This document shows, one piece after another, positions 34,801 to 43,407 of a stretch of 64,000 bases of DNA. The stretch is from contig NZ_JAEKEL010000002.1 of NCBI RefSeq assembly GCF_016651105.1, positions 248,001 to 312,000 on the forward strand, read 5' to 3'. Numbering within the stretch: position 1 is the first letter of the stretch; each line of letters starts with the position of its first letter. The notes beneath the pieces were generated by a model, which saw only the letters and a list, made by a program, of their open reading frames with translations, did not search any database and was not told the origin of the DNA. A program made the translations under genes and the position numbers. Source of the DNA: Pseudomonas sp. TH15 (GTDB lineage: Bacteria; Pseudomonadota; Gammaproteobacteria; Pseudomonadales; Pseudomonadaceae).

Positions 34801-35146
34801 GGTTGTCGAGGCACCCGTGGTTGCCGAAGCACCTGCCCCAGTGGTTGACGCCGCTCCGGTCAGCGCGCTGACGCCAAGCGGTCGTGCGCCAAACGATCCA
34901 CGTGAAGTGCGTCGTCGCAAGCGTGAAGAAGAGCGTCTGCAGAAAGAAGCCGAACTGGCTGCCGCTGCTGCTCCGGTTGTTGCCGAACCAGCCGCTGCTG
35001 AAGTAATCGAGGCAACCCCTGCCCCGATCGCTGAAGAAGCCGTGGTTGAATCGGTGATCGCTGAAGCGCCACGCTCCGTTCAGGACGCGGCAGAGCATCA
35101 CCAAGAAGCCCAGGAAAAAGAACACGAGCCTAAACCTCTCGTCTGA
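31877..35146 (+). CDS. rne: Ribonuclease E
   Basis: 1089 residues. The N-terminal catalytic half begins MKRMLINATQPEELRVALVDG, contains an S1 domain (about 36-118), the 5'-sensor and DNase I-like parts with VSIDINSARAT, and the zinc-link Cys401 and Cys404 (CPRCNGTG). The C-terminal half is low-complexity: an Arg/Glu-rich stretch with repeated PREERAPRE words (about 615-735), then a long Ala/Pro/Val/Glu-rich stretch with repeated VVEAP/VAE words, as in Pseudomonas RNase E scaffolds that bind RNA and degradosome partners. The upstream 16 codons of the frame are not part of the protein. Confidence 0.95.
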   Translation: MKRMLINATQPEELRVALVDGQRLYDLDIESGAREQKKANIYKGRITRIEPSLEAAFVDFGSERHGFLPLKEISREYFKKAPEGRVNIKDVLTEGQEVIVQVEKEERGNKGAALTTFISLAGRYLVLMPNNPRAGGISRRIEGEERNELREALNGLVAPADMGLIVRTAGLGRSSEEMQWDLDYLLQLWTAIKEASLDRSAPFLIYQESNVIIRAIRDYLRQDIGEVLIDSVEAQDEALTFIRQVMPQYASKIKLYEDSVPLFNRFQIESQIETAFQRVVELPSGGSIVIDPTEALVSIDINSARATKGSDIEETALQTNLEAAEEIARQLRLRDIGGLIVIDFIDMTPAKNQRAVEEKVRECLEADRARVQVGRISRFGLLEMSRQRLRPSLGESSGIVCPRCNGTGIIRDVESLSLAILRLIEEEALKDRTAEVRAQVPIPVAAFLLNEKRNSITKIELRTRARIVILPNDHLETPHFEVQRLRDDSPEAHINQSSYEIAAAAAEVEEVQPAAATRTLVRQEAAVKTAPARANAPVPAEVVAVAPVAAPVAVPEPSLFKGLVKSLVSLFATKEEPVAPVVVEKPATTERPARNEERRNGRQQSRNRNGRRDEERKPREERAPREERAPREPREERQPREAREETTTPVVAREERAPRAPREERAPRAPREDRKPRGDREERPVRELREPLDAVPAVAAAAVDATAEERPARQPREERAPRPPREERQPRAEQETVAAVAEEELLTNEEQLQEDGQEGAEGDRPRRRSRGQRRRSNRRERQRDANGNVIEGSEESESAEGETNETNKAPSVADLAAGLAVTAAVASTVISAPAEAQANEQAERATAAVQETAPVEAPVVEATTPVEAPAAPEVEVAPVREAQPEVQAAAEPAFVAPAPVVVAEPAVETVAETVTETVREVREEQTAFNWVAEPTVAETPAPVAEAPVVEAPVAEEAKAAEPVVVAEPAPVAETPVVEAPVVAEAPAPVVDAAPVSALTPSGRAPNDPREVRRRKREEERLQKEAELAAAAAPVVAEPAAAEVIEATPAPIAEEAVVESVIAEAPRSVQDAAEHHQEAQEKEHEPKPLV

Positions 35147-35160
35147 TTCCAAAAGCTGTT

Positions 35161-35198
35161 AAAAAGCCCCGCCCGGTGAAAGCCTGGCGGGGCTTTTT
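35161..35198 (+). terminator. Rho-independent terminator of rne
   Basis: AAAAAGCCCCGCC pairs with GGCGGGGCTTTTTT around a 12-base loop, 15 bases after the rne stop. Confidence 0.9.
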
Positions 35199-35230
35199 TA
35201 TCCATCCAATTCGAGCGTCACCGAAACCAT

Positions 35231-35319
35231 TGTGGTAGCGAGCCTGCTCGCGAATACGGTGTTTCAGACAGTAATCATGTAACTGAACCACCGTATTCGC
35301 GAGCAGGCTCGCTCCCACA
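35231..35319. repeat. REP pair, GCGAGCCTGCTCGCGAAT type
   Basis: The arms at 35231-35261 and 35289-35319 are reverse complements over about 31 bases with one or two mismatches, just downstream of the rne terminator. Confidence 0.9.
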
Positions 35320-35336
35320 GGGGATTTCAGCAAGGC

Positions 35337-35933
35337 TCAGGATTGGGGGAATACCAGAGATTCAGGCACGTCGATATCCCACAAAACGCCTGGATCATCG
35401 ACGGCAACCTCCACCACCCTGCCCTGCGCGAACAACGGTCTGGCCCCACGATCACCGCTCAACCCCTGCAACCCCGAACCGAACGACCGGCCAAACCCAA
35501 CCGGATGGCCATACTCGCCATCCTGCACCGGCACACTCACCGCATCATCAGCAATGGCCGCGACCACCCGTTCAATACTCGACGGCAAGATAAACGGCAT
35601 GTCCCCCAGCACAATCAGCCAGCCATCGACGTCCGGGCACGCCGCAATACCGGCGGCAATGCTGTCCCCCATTCCGGTCGATTGAATAGAAACGATATCG
35701 CAGCCATAAGCCTGCGCCATGCGAATCACCTGCGGGCGATCCTCGGTGGTCACCAGCACACGTTTCTCAATCGACGCTGGCAGATTCACCAGCACCTGCT
35801 CAATCACCGAGCGCACCGCGCCGTCGCGTCCGACACAGTCGGCCAGCAGCTTGTCCTTGTCAGCACCCGCGACTTGCCGAAACCGACTGCCCTGCCCCGC
35901 CGCCAGCACGATGACGCCGATGGATTCACTCAT
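35337..35933 (-). CDS. MobA-like molybdenum cofactor nucleotidyltransferase
   Basis: 198 residues of the MobA/MocA nucleotidyltransferase fold. VIVLAAGQGSRFR lies at the N-terminus, and VLGDMPFI holds the metal-binding Asp. VQDGEYGHPVGF and LSGDRGARPLF are typical of MocA, which makes the cytidine dinucleotide cofactor used by xanthine-dehydrogenase-type enzymes. It overlaps the XdhC-like gene by eight bases and is the last gene of the iorA - iorB - xdhC - mocA unit, so it probably matures the cofactor of that enzyme. Confidence 0.85.
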   Translation of the reverse strand: MSESIGVIVLAAGQGSRFRQVAGADKDKLLADCVGRDGAVRSVIEQVLVNLPASIEKRVLVTTEDRPQVIRMAQAYGCDIVSIQSTGMGDSIAAGIAACPDVDGWLIVLGDMPFILPSSIERVVAAIADDAVSVPVQDGEYGHPVGFGRSFGSGLQGLSGDRGARPLFAQGRVVEVAVDDPGVLWDIDVPESLVFPQS

Positions 35934-36912
35934 ACGCTCTCCGCAACGGCTTCTTCTGCTTCAGCTCGACGCCATTCTTGATCGCCACAATCTCGGCCAG
36001 CAGCGACAAGGCGATTTCCGCCGGAGAGTGGCTGCCGATGTGCAGACCAATCGGGCCGTGCAGCCGATTGATGGCCTGTTCAGACAAGCCTAGCTGAGCC
36101 AGGTTGTCTCGGCGCTTCAGGCTGTTGACCCGCGAACCCAGGGCACCGACGTAAAACGCCTTGGAATCGAGGGCGGTGAGCAGCGCCATGTCATCCAGCC
36201 GTGGGTCGTGGGTCAGGGCGACGATGGCCGTGCGTTCGTCGGTCTGGATGTTCAGCACGGCCTCGTCGGGCATGCCCGGCACGAAGCGACCGTGTTGCTC
36301 TTCCCAGCCGTAGACGAACTCGGTGCGTGGATCGCAGATCAGCACTTCGAAATCCAGCAGTCGAGCCATTTCCGCGACGTATCGCGACAGTTGCCCGGCA
36401 CCGATCAGCAACAATCGCCAGCGCGGACCGTAAATGGCGCGCAAGGTGTTGCCGTCAAAACTTAGCACGTCGGTTTTGCTGGCCGAATGCAAAAGCACTT
36501 CGCCGGTCGTGAGATCCAGCGAGCGCGAGACGATTTCATGCGCCTCGCAACGGGCCAGCAACTCGGCAACCCATGCCGGATCACCGACGCGTTCCTCGGT
36601 CAGGCGCAACGTGCCGCCACAGGGCAAACCGAAACGCGCCGCCTCCTCACGGGTAACGCCGTAGGTGATCAACTGTACCGGCGGTCCGTCGGCTGGAATG
36701 CGGCCATCGTGCAGCCGCGCGATCAGATCGTCCTCGACACAACCGCCCGACACCGAGCCAATTACCACGCCGTCTTCACGCAAGGCCAGCATGGCGCCCG
36801 GCGCCCTAGGCGCCGTGCCCCAGGTCTGGACCACGCTGTACAACACCACTCGCTGGCCGGCGCGGCGCCATTCGAGCACGCTGCGCAGAACGTTCAGATC
36901 GACGCTGTCCAT
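35926..36912 (-). CDS. XdhC-like molybdenum cofactor insertion protein
   Basis: 328 residues with the XdhC/CoxI N-terminal domain (VVQTWGTAPRAPGAMLALRE; GSVSGGCVEDDL) and a C-terminal Rossmann-type domain (LLLIGAGQLSRYVAEMA; LTHDPRLDDMAL; YVGALGSRVNSLKRR). Such chaperones bind and sulfurate the molybdenum cofactor and deliver it to the target enzyme. The ATG overlaps the stop of the large-subunit gene (TGATG). Confidence 0.88.
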   Translation of the reverse strand: MDSVDLNVLRSVLEWRRAGQRVVLYSVVQTWGTAPRAPGAMLALREDGVVIGSVSGGCVEDDLIARLHDGRIPADGPPVQLITYGVTREEAARFGLPCGGTLRLTEERVGDPAWVAELLARCEAHEIVSRSLDLTTGEVLLHSASKTDVLSFDGNTLRAIYGPRWRLLLIGAGQLSRYVAEMARLLDFEVLICDPRTEFVYGWEEQHGRFVPGMPDEAVLNIQTDERTAIVALTHDPRLDDMALLTALDSKAFYVGALGSRVNSLKRRDNLAQLGLSEQAINRLHGPIGLHIGSHSPAEIALSLLAEIVAIKNGVELKQKKPLRRAYE

Positions 36913-39233
36913 CAGGCGTCAGCCTTCTGCCAGCCTTGCAATTGATAGCGAACCGGCAGGCTGCGGACGCGTTTGCCGGTGGCGGCAAAGATCGCGTTGC
37001 ACAGTGCCGGCGCAATCGGCGGCACGCCCGGTTCACCGACCCCGCCCAACGGCACCTCACCCGGCGGCGTGACCAAATGCACCGCGACTTCTTTCGGCGC
37101 CAGGGACATGCGCGCCACTTCGTACATGTGGAAGTTGTCCTGCTGAACCTTGCCGTCCTTGAAGCTGATTTCGCCCAGTACCGCGTTGCCCAGGCCCATG
37201 ACGCAGGCGCCTTCGAACTGTGAGCGAATCCGCTCCGGGTTGATCTGCGGGCCGCAATCGACGGCGATGTCAGCCTTGTGCACGATCAAAGTGCCGTCAT
37301 CTTTGACTTCCACTTCGATCACCGCCGCCACATAGGTGACGAAGCTGTAATGCACCGCCAGTCCCAAGCCTCGGCCCTTGGGCAACTTGCGGCCCCAACC
37401 GGCAGCCTTGGCGGCGGTTTCCAGTACCGTGCGCATCCGCGCGGTGTCGATCGGATAACGCTCGGGGGATTCGCCGTAGTTCCACTCTTCACTCAAGGTG
37501 CGCGGATCGATCTGACGGTCCGGGCCGAGCAACTTGATCTGGTACTTGAGCGGATCTTGCCCAGCCTTGTGGGCCAATTCATCAACGAAGGTCTGAATCG
37601 CGAAGCCGTGGGGAATGTTCGACACCGAGCGATACCAGCCGACCCGGGTGTGAACCGTCGCTTCCGGGTTTTCCAGACGCACGTTGGGGATCGCGTAAGC
37701 CATGTTGGTAAAACCCATGCCCAACTCGAACGCCGCCTCGTGGTTCATACCGGGGGCGAACAGCGCGGTGATGCTCGGCGCGACGGTCCGGTGCAACCAG
37801 CCGGACGGCATGCCGTCCTTGTCGAGGCTGGCCTTCAGGTATTCGGCGGACACGGTGTGGAAATACGAACAATGGATGTCGTCTTCCCGAGTCCACTGCA
37901 CGCGCACTGCCTTGCCGGGGAATTCCTTGGCGAGGATCGCCGCTTCGACAACGAAATCCGGCTTGGATTTACGCCCGAAACCACCGCCCAGCAAGGTGAC
38001 GTTAAACGTGACGTTATCGAAGGGCAGGCCGAGGCGTTCGCCAATCCGCTCGCGGGTGACTTGCGGCGCCTGGCTTGGTGCCCAGGCTTCGCACACGCCA
38101 TCCTTGTAGCGGGCGATGGCGACCATTGGCTCCATCGGCGATTGCGCGAGATGCGGTAAGTAGTAGGACGCTTCCAACGTGCTGTTGGCATTACCCAAGG
38201 CTTTGTCGATGTCGCCAGTATTGCGCACCACTTTGCCGGGTTTGAGGGACGCGGCTTCCAGCTCTTTGCGATAGGCAATCGAGTCGTAACTGGCGTTCGG
38301 GCCGTCGTCCCACTCGATTTTCAGCGCTTCGCGGCCCTTGATTGCGGCCCAGGTGTTGCTGGCCACCACCGCCACGCCACCCAGTGGCTGGAACTCGGAC
38401 GGCAGCGGACGGCTTTCGATCTGCAAGACCTTGATCACACCCGGGACTTTCATCGCGTCACTGGCATCGAAGGATTTGACCTTGCCGCCATACACCGCAG
38501 GCCGGGCGATGGTCGCGTAGAGCATGCCGTCGAAATGCACATCGGCACCGTAGACCGCCCGACCGTTGACGATGTCAGCACCGTCGATGGCGCGCACGCC
38601 TTCCTTGCCGATGTAGCGAAACTCCGACGGTTGCTTAAGCCGCAGGCTGTCGCGGGCCGGTACCGCCAGCGCACCGGCAGCGGCGGCCAACGCGCCATAA
38701 CCCAGTTCGCGACCGGTCGGCTGGTGAATGACCTTGTGCAGGTTTGCGTGGCATTCGCCGACCGGGACTTTCCACTGCTCGGCGGCGGCCTGCTCCAGCA
38801 TGGTCCGCGCGGCGGCACCGCAACGGCGCATCGGTTCGTACCAATGGCGCATGCTGCGCGAGCCGTCGGTGTCCTGGTTGCCGAAGCGCACTTCATCGCC
38901 CGGCGCCTGTTGCACCTTGACCAGCGCCCAGTCGGCGTCCAGTTCATCGGCCACCACCATGCTCAGGCTGGTGCGCACGCCCTGGCCCATTTCCGAACGG
39001 TTACAGACCACGGTCACCGTGCCGTCGGCGGCAATGCTGACGTAGACCTTCGGATCGTCGATCCAGCCGTTGGGCATCCCATCAGCACCGAATTTCTTCG
39101 GTTTGTCTTCGGCGAAAGCGTCCTGCCAGCCCCAACTTGCGGCGAGCACCAGCGCACTGGTGGCGCCCACACCTTTGAGAAAACCGCGACGGCTGAGGTT
39201 GCTCAGCGCGAAATCATTCGGGAGCTGGCTCAT
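36912..39233 (-). CDS. Molybdenum hydroxylase large subunit (IorB-like), Tat-exported
   Basis: 773 residues. A twin-arginine signal NLSRRGFLKGVGATSALVLAA lies within the first 35 residues. The molybdopterin-binding parts of the xanthine oxidase/isoquinoline 1-oxidoreductase beta family follow (EMGQGVRTSLSMVVADEL; LLGGGFGRKSKPDFV; VGWYRSVSNIPHGFA; PLGGVGEPGVPPIAPAL). The C-terminal Glu of GEPGVPP is the expected catalytic base. It probably oxidises an aldehyde or N-heterocycle in the periplasm together with the 2Fe-2S subunit. The ATG overlaps the small-subunit stop. Confidence 0.88.
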   Translation of the reverse strand: MSQLPNDFALSNLSRRGFLKGVGATSALVLAASWGWQDAFAEDKPKKFGADGMPNGWIDDPKVYVSIAADGTVTVVCNRSEMGQGVRTSLSMVVADELDADWALVKVQQAPGDEVRFGNQDTDGSRSMRHWYEPMRRCGAAARTMLEQAAAEQWKVPVGECHANLHKVIHQPTGRELGYGALAAAAGALAVPARDSLRLKQPSEFRYIGKEGVRAIDGADIVNGRAVYGADVHFDGMLYATIARPAVYGGKVKSFDASDAMKVPGVIKVLQIESRPLPSEFQPLGGVAVVASNTWAAIKGREALKIEWDDGPNASYDSIAYRKELEAASLKPGKVVRNTGDIDKALGNANSTLEASYYLPHLAQSPMEPMVAIARYKDGVCEAWAPSQAPQVTRERIGERLGLPFDNVTFNVTLLGGGFGRKSKPDFVVEAAILAKEFPGKAVRVQWTREDDIHCSYFHTVSAEYLKASLDKDGMPSGWLHRTVAPSITALFAPGMNHEAAFELGMGFTNMAYAIPNVRLENPEATVHTRVGWYRSVSNIPHGFAIQTFVDELAHKAGQDPLKYQIKLLGPDRQIDPRTLSEEWNYGESPERYPIDTARMRTVLETAAKAAGWGRKLPKGRGLGLAVHYSFVTYVAAVIEVEVKDDGTLIVHKADIAVDCGPQINPERIRSQFEGACVMGLGNAVLGEISFKDGKVQQDNFHMYEVARMSLAPKEVAVHLVTPPGEVPLGGVGEPGVPPIAPALCNAIFAATGKRVRSLPVRYQLQGWQKADA

Positions 39234-39700
39234 GCCTTGGCCTCCTTCAGGTGAGCGGAGGCCTGGCGGATGGCGGTCTTGATGCGGTTATAGGTGCCGC
39301 AACGGCAAATGTTGCCGACCATGGCTTCTTCGATCTGCTCGTCGCTGGGATTGGAATTGGTCTTGAGCAGCGCGGTGGCGGACATGATCTGCCCGCCCTG
39401 GCAGAAACCGCACTGGGCCACGGCGGTGTCGAGCCAGGCTTGCTGGACGATCTGGCCGACGGGGTCAGCGTGCAGGTTGTCGATGGTGCTGACGTTTTGG
39501 CCAACCACCGAACCGATTGGCGTGATGCAACTGCGAGCCGGCAAACCGTCGATATGGATGGTGCAGGCGCCGCACAGGCCCATGCCACAGCCGAACTTGG
39601 TGCCGTTGTAACCGGCTACATCGCGGATTGCCCAGAGCAGCGGCATATCCTCGGTGACATCGAGTTGATGATCTTGACCATTGAGTTTCAGGGTAATCAT
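39230..39700 (-). CDS. 2Fe-2S subunit of molybdenum hydroxylase (IorA-like)
   Basis: 156 residues. The N-terminal plant-type ferredoxin domain has its cluster ligands in KFGCGMGLCGACTIHIDG with a fourth Cys in ARSC. The C-terminal all-helical domain binds the second cluster through CGFCQGGQ and NICRCGTY. It passes electrons from the molybdenum site. No FAD subunit or cytochrome gene is adjacent in the window, so the onward acceptor is unknown. The ATG at 39700 is preferred to a GTG two codons earlier. Confidence 0.9.
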   Translation of the reverse strand: MITLKLNGQDHQLDVTEDMPLLWAIRDVAGYNGTKFGCGMGLCGACTIHIDGLPARSCITPIGSVVGQNVSTIDNLHADPVGQIVQQAWLDTAVAQCGFCQGGQIMSATALLKTNSNPSDEQIEEAMVGNICRCGTYNRIKTAIRQASAHLKEAKA

Positions 39701-39884
39701 GGGCACGCCCGCATAGTATTTCGGTTATGGGGTCGAGCAATCTGCCGCCAGGGGGTTAGCGGTGGGTTCATGCAGATCGGCTCAGGCTAAATGGGCTCTC
39801 TTACGCGGACGGCAACGTCTGCATCGGGCTTTGGATGGAGCAAAAGATTGCATCGTTAGGGTGCTAAGTTAACCCAGCATTAAC

Positions 39885-39919
39885 AAAAAAGCCCTGCACA
39901 TTTGAAGTGTGCAGGGCTT
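39885..39919 (-). terminator. Rho-independent terminator after murB
   Basis: A 12-base stem AAGCCCTGCACA/TGTGCAGGGCTT with a seven-base loop, followed on the minus strand by a T run. It closes the comEC/exbB...murB direction of transcription. The remainder of 39701-39944 holds no gene. Confidence 0.9.
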
Positions 39920-39944
39920 CGAAATTCGCCTTGAAAGCGTAGCT

Positions 39945-40964
39945 TCAATAGCGATTGGGCTCCATTTCCAGCTCGACGCTGAATCGTTGCCAAATATCTT
40001 TCTGGATCCGTTGCGCCAGTCCCAGCAGTTGCAAACCGGTCGCGCCGCCGTAATTGACCAGCACCAGCGCCTGCAATTTATGCACGCCGGCATCAGCCTC
40101 ACGGAAACCTTTCCAGCCAGCCTTCTCGATCAACCAGCCAGCCGCCAGTTTCATTTGCCCATCGGGTTGCGCATAGGCGACCAGATCAGGGTATTCACCC
40201 TTGAGCCGGGCCACCAGCGCCGCCGGCACCAAAGGGTTTTTGAAGAAACTGCCGGCATTGCCAAGCACCAGCGGGTCCGGGAGTTTTTCGCTGCGGATGC
40301 TGCAAATTGCCTGGCTGACATCGGTCGGCGTCGGCTGATCGATGCCTTGCTCGGTCAGGCGCTGACGCACCGGGCCGTATTCCAGATGCAAATGTGCGGT
40401 GCGGTTCAGGGTGAACCGAACCCGCAAGATCAACCATCGGCCCGGCTGCTGTTTGAACAGGCTGTCGCGGTAGGCGAAATTGCATCCTGCCAGCGTGAAG
40501 TCACGCAACTCGCCGGTCTGGCGATCCAGCGCGGTGAGGCCGGCGAACACGTCTTTGATCTCGACGCCGTAAGCGCCGATGTTCTGCATCGGCGCCGCGC
40601 CGACAGTGCCGGGGATCAGGCTGAGGTTTTCCAGGCCCGACAAACCCTGCGCCAAAGTGTGTTGCACGAACGGATGCCAAGGCTCGCCGGCCTCGGCTTC
40701 GATCACCACCTGACTGCCGTCATCACTTAATACACGAATCCCGCGTGTCGCCATGCGCAGCACCAGTGCCTGGATATCAGCGGTCAGCAACAAGTTGCTA
40801 CCGCCGCCAATCACCAACAGTGGCACAGCGTTCGTCGCTGCATAGGCCAGGGCTTCGCGCACGTCGGCATCGCTGTGGGCTTCGGCGAACAGTTGCGCCT
40901 GGACGTCTACGCCAAAACTGTTGAACGGCTTGAGGGAAACGCCGGGGTGTACCTGCAAACTCAT
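39945..40964 (-). CDS. murB: UDP-N-acetylenolpyruvoylglucosamine reductase
   Basis: 339 residues of type I MurB. The FAD site is LLVIGGGSNLLLT, followed by IPGTVGAAPMQNIGAYG. The catalytic Ser lies in GNAGSFFKNPLV, and the C-terminal Glu in ELEMEPNRY. It makes UDP-MurNAc for peptidoglycan. It overlaps the upstream phosphatase gene by four bases (ATGA). Confidence 0.94.
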   Translation of the reverse strand: MSLQVHPGVSLKPFNSFGVDVQAQLFAEAHSDADVREALAYAATNAVPLLVIGGGSNLLLTADIQALVLRMATRGIRVLSDDGSQVVIEAEAGEPWHPFVQHTLAQGLSGLENLSLIPGTVGAAPMQNIGAYGVEIKDVFAGLTALDRQTGELRDFTLAGCNFAYRDSLFKQQPGRWLILRVRFTLNRTAHLHLEYGPVRQRLTEQGIDQPTPTDVSQAICSIRSEKLPDPLVLGNAGSFFKNPLVPAALVARLKGEYPDLVAYAQPDGQMKLAAGWLIEKAGWKGFREADAGVHKLQALVLVNYGGATGLQLLGLAQRIQKDIWQRFSVELEMEPNRY

Positions 40965-41425
40965 AACCGTCCCTTTAACTCGATCACCAGCAGATCACTG
41001 GCGCGCTCGATCAAATCCAGTACTTGCTCGAAGCCTTGGTCACCGTCGTAATACGGGTCCGGCACTTCGTCGACTTCTGAAGCGTAGCGGCGCAGGAACA
41101 AGTCCAGCTCAGCCTTGCTCTTGGCCGGTTGCAGGACCTTGAGATTGCGCAGGTTGCTGTTGTCCATCGCCAGGATCAGGTCGTAGGTGGCGAAATCGGC
41201 ACGGCTGACTTGCTGGGCACGTTGGGCTGACAAGTCATAACCGCGCAACTTGGCCGCAGCCTGGCTGCGCTTGTCCGGGGCCTTGCCGACGTGCCAGTCA
41301 CCTGTACCGGCGGAGGCCACTTCGATTTGATCGGCCAGCCCAGCCTCGCGCAATTTGTGCCGCAGCACACCTTCAGCCGTAGGCGAACGGCAGATGTTGC
41401 CCAGGCAGACGAACAGAACCCGCAT
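40961..41425 (-). CDS. Low-molecular-weight protein tyrosine phosphatase
   Basis: 154 residues. The P-loop VCLGNICRSPTAEG (about residues 6-19) has the C-x5-R-S catalytic motif, and the general acid Asp is in VPDPYYDGD near the C-terminus. Members act on tyrosine kinases of polysaccharide export or on small phosphate esters; no capsule kinase gene is nearby. The start overlaps the kdsB stop, and the gene is in a strictly coupled operon. Confidence 0.9.
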   Translation of the reverse strand: MRVLFVCLGNICRSPTAEGVLRHKLREAGLADQIEVASAGTGDWHVGKAPDKRSQAAAKLRGYDLSAQRAQQVSRADFATYDLILAMDNSNLRNLKVLQPAKSKAELDLFLRRYASEVDEVPDPYYDGDQGFEQVLDLIERASDLLVIELKGRL

Positions 41426-42189
41426 CAGGCCTCCAGCAGGCGACGAACGCGCTCAAGGTCTTCGACGGTATCAACACCGGTCGGCGGTGCGATCAGCGCA
41501 TCGGCAACGTGAATCCGCACGCCGTGCCACAAGGCTCGCAGTTGCTCCAGGGATTCGGTGTTTTCCAGCCAGCACGGCCCCCAGCTGACGAAGTCATGCA
41601 GGAAACCGGCGCGGTAGGCATAAATGCCGATGTGGCGGCGATACGGCACGCCTTCCGGCAACTGGTCGCGGCTCTTGGCGAACGCGTCGCGGGCCCACGG
41701 CAAGGTGGCGCGGCTGAAAGTCAGCGCCAGACCATTGAGGTCGCTGACGACCTTGACCACGTTGGGATTGAACAGGGTTTCCACGTCTTCGATCGGCTCA
41801 GCCAACGTGGCCATGCTTGCTTCAGTGTGGGCAGCCAGGTTGGCAGCAACCTGATCGATCACACTCGGCGGGATCAACGGCTCGTCGCCCTGGACGTTGA
41901 CCACAATGGCGTCAGGCGCCAGACCGAGTTTCGCGGCGACTTCCGCCAGGCGATCGGTGCCGGAATTGTGGTCTTCACGGGTCAGTACCACTTCAGCGCC
42001 AAAGCCTTTGCAGGCCTCGACGATGCGGCTGTCATCCGTGGCGACTACCACGCGCTGGGCGCTGCTTTTGCTCGCCTGTTCCCAGACGTGCTGGATCATC
42101 GGCTTACCGGCGATCAACAGCAGCGGTTTGCCCGGCAAGCGGGTGGAGGCGTAACGCGAAGGAATGACAACGGTAAAGGCTGTGGTCAT
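41425..42189 (-). CDS. kdsB: CMP-KDO synthetase
   Basis: 254 residues. IPSRYASTRLPGKPL at the N-terminus and VVNVQGDEPLIPPSVI are diagnostic of 3-deoxy-manno-octulosonate cytidylyltransferase. It activates KDO for lipopolysaccharide. It overlaps the trm112-like gene by four bases. Confidence 0.95.
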   Translation of the reverse strand: MTTAFTVVIPSRYASTRLPGKPLLLIAGKPMIQHVWEQASKSSAQRVVVATDDSRIVEACKGFGAEVVLTREDHNSGTDRLAEVAAKLGLAPDAIVVNVQGDEPLIPPSVIDQVAANLAAHTEASMATLAEPIEDVETLFNPNVVKVVSDLNGLALTFSRATLPWARDAFAKSRDQLPEGVPYRRHIGIYAYRAGFLHDFVSWGPCWLENTESLEQLRALWHGVRIHVADALIAPPTGVDTVEDLERVRRLLEA

Positions 42190-42371
42190 TTATCCAGACG
42201 CTCGTCGGTGGTCAGGGTGCGGGCTTCGGTTTCGAGCATCACCGGGATGCCGTCGCGAATCGGGTACGCCAGGCCTGCGCCTTTGCTGATCAGCTCGGTC
42301 TTGTCGGCGCTGAGCTTGAGCGGGCCTTTGCAGACCGGGCAAGCGAGGATATCGAGCAATTTGGTGTCCAT
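42186..42371 (-). CDS. Trm112/YcaR-family small protein
   Basis: 61 residues starting MDTKLLDILACPVCKGPLKL, with C-P-x-C and the LAYPIRDGIPVMLE segment. In eukaryotes Trm112 activates methyltransferases; the bacterial role is unsettled. It lies between lpxK and kdsB as in other Pseudomonas and enterobacteria. The usual second Cys pair is absent, as in most YcaR proteins. Confidence 0.88.
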   Translation of the reverse strand: MDTKLLDILACPVCKGPLKLSADKTELISKGAGLAYPIRDGIPVMLETEARTLTTDERLDK

Positions 42372-42396
42372 GAGCATTCCCTGGATAAAAACGGAT

Positions 42397-43407
42397 TTAA
42401 GGCAAAAGACGAGCCGGCAACAGGCGTATCAGCTGCGTATCGAACCAAGCCACGAAGGCCGGCGACGGCACAGCATCAACCGCCAGGTACCACCAATCGG
42501 CGGCGGCAAAGGCACGGCACTTCACCGCATCCTTTTCAGTCATCACCAACGGCAATGACGGTGTGAAATTCAAGGCCTGCACGCTGTATTCGGCGTGGTC
42601 GGCAAATGCGTGGGGTACTGGCTGCCAGTGTAGCGTTTCGAGGGTTTTGAAGAAACGCTGCGGATTGCCGATCCCGGCGACCGCGTGCAGGGTCTGGCCT
42701 GCCGGGAAATGGTCGAATGGTCGACGTTCGCCCGTTTTCAGATTGATCAGCGCAGTGGGTTGCAGTTGAAAGGCAAAACCGTCGTCGCGATCATTGGCGG
42801 CGCCGTTGTAGAGCACGGCGTCGACGCTTTGCAGACGCTCGATCGGTTCGCGCAATGGCCCGGCGGGCAGGCAACGTTTATTGCCCAGGCCACGGACGGC
42901 ATCGATCAGCACCAGTTCCAGATCCCGGGCCAATCGATAATGCTGCATGCCGTCGTCGGACAGGATCAGGTCCAGCGGTTCATTGGCCAACAAGGCTTTG
43001 ACGGCGCTGCTGCGGTCCGGGTCGATCATCACCGGCACGCCGGTGCGCTGGACGATCAACAGCGGCTCGTCGCCCGCGATGTCGGCGCTTTGATCGGCCT
43101 CGACCCGCCACGGCAATTGCGGCGGCTTGGCGCCGTAGCCACGGCTGACCACGCCAACCCGCAATCCGCTTCTCTGACAATGCTCGATCATCCACAGAAT
43201 CATCGGCGTCTTGCCGGTGCCACCGACGGTGATATTGCCCACGACAATCAGCGGCACGGGCGGCTGATAGATCTCGCCCTCACCGTCGAGAAAACGCTGA
43301 CGTTTTTTCACCACCACGCGGCGGTACACACTTTCCAGCGGCCGCAGCAGCGCCAGGGCCGGATGCCCCTGATACCACGCGGCGAGCAAACGATCAGACA
43401 TGGCCAT
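42397..43407 (-). CDS. lpxK: Tetraacyldisaccharide 4'-kinase
   Basis: 336 residues. An N-terminal amphipathic/membrane helix precedes the P-loop VVGNITVGGTGKTPM (about residues 55-69), followed by SRGYGAKPPQ and DDGMQHYRLARDLEL. It phosphorylates the lipid A precursor. The ATG at 43407 overlaps the exbD stop (TGATG); a second ATG two codons on (MSDRLLAAWY) is also possible. Confidence 0.93.
   Translation of the reverse strand: MAMSDRLLAAWYQGHPALALLRPLESVYRRVVVKKRQRFLDGEGEIYQPPVPLIVVGNITVGGTGKTPMILWMIEHCQRSGLRVGVVSRGYGAKPPQLPWRVEADQSADIAGDEPLLIVQRTGVPVMIDPDRSSAVKALLANEPLDLILSDDGMQHYRLARDLELVLIDAVRGLGNKRCLPAGPLREPIERLQSVDAVLYNGAANDRDDGFAFQLQPTALINLKTGERRPFDHFPAGQTLHAVAGIGNPQRFFKTLETLHWQPVPHAFADHAEYSVQALNFTPSLPLVMTEKDAVKCRAFAAADWWYLAVDAVPSPAFVAWFDTQLIRLLPARLLP

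Noticed and set aside
32432..35152. A 906-residue open frame antisense to rne
   Set aside because: It is a shadow of the GC-biased, repetitive rne coding sequence. It has no ribosome binding site or recognisable domain, and its composition (Phe, Gly, Ser, Asn) mirrors the Glu/Ala/Pro codons of rne.
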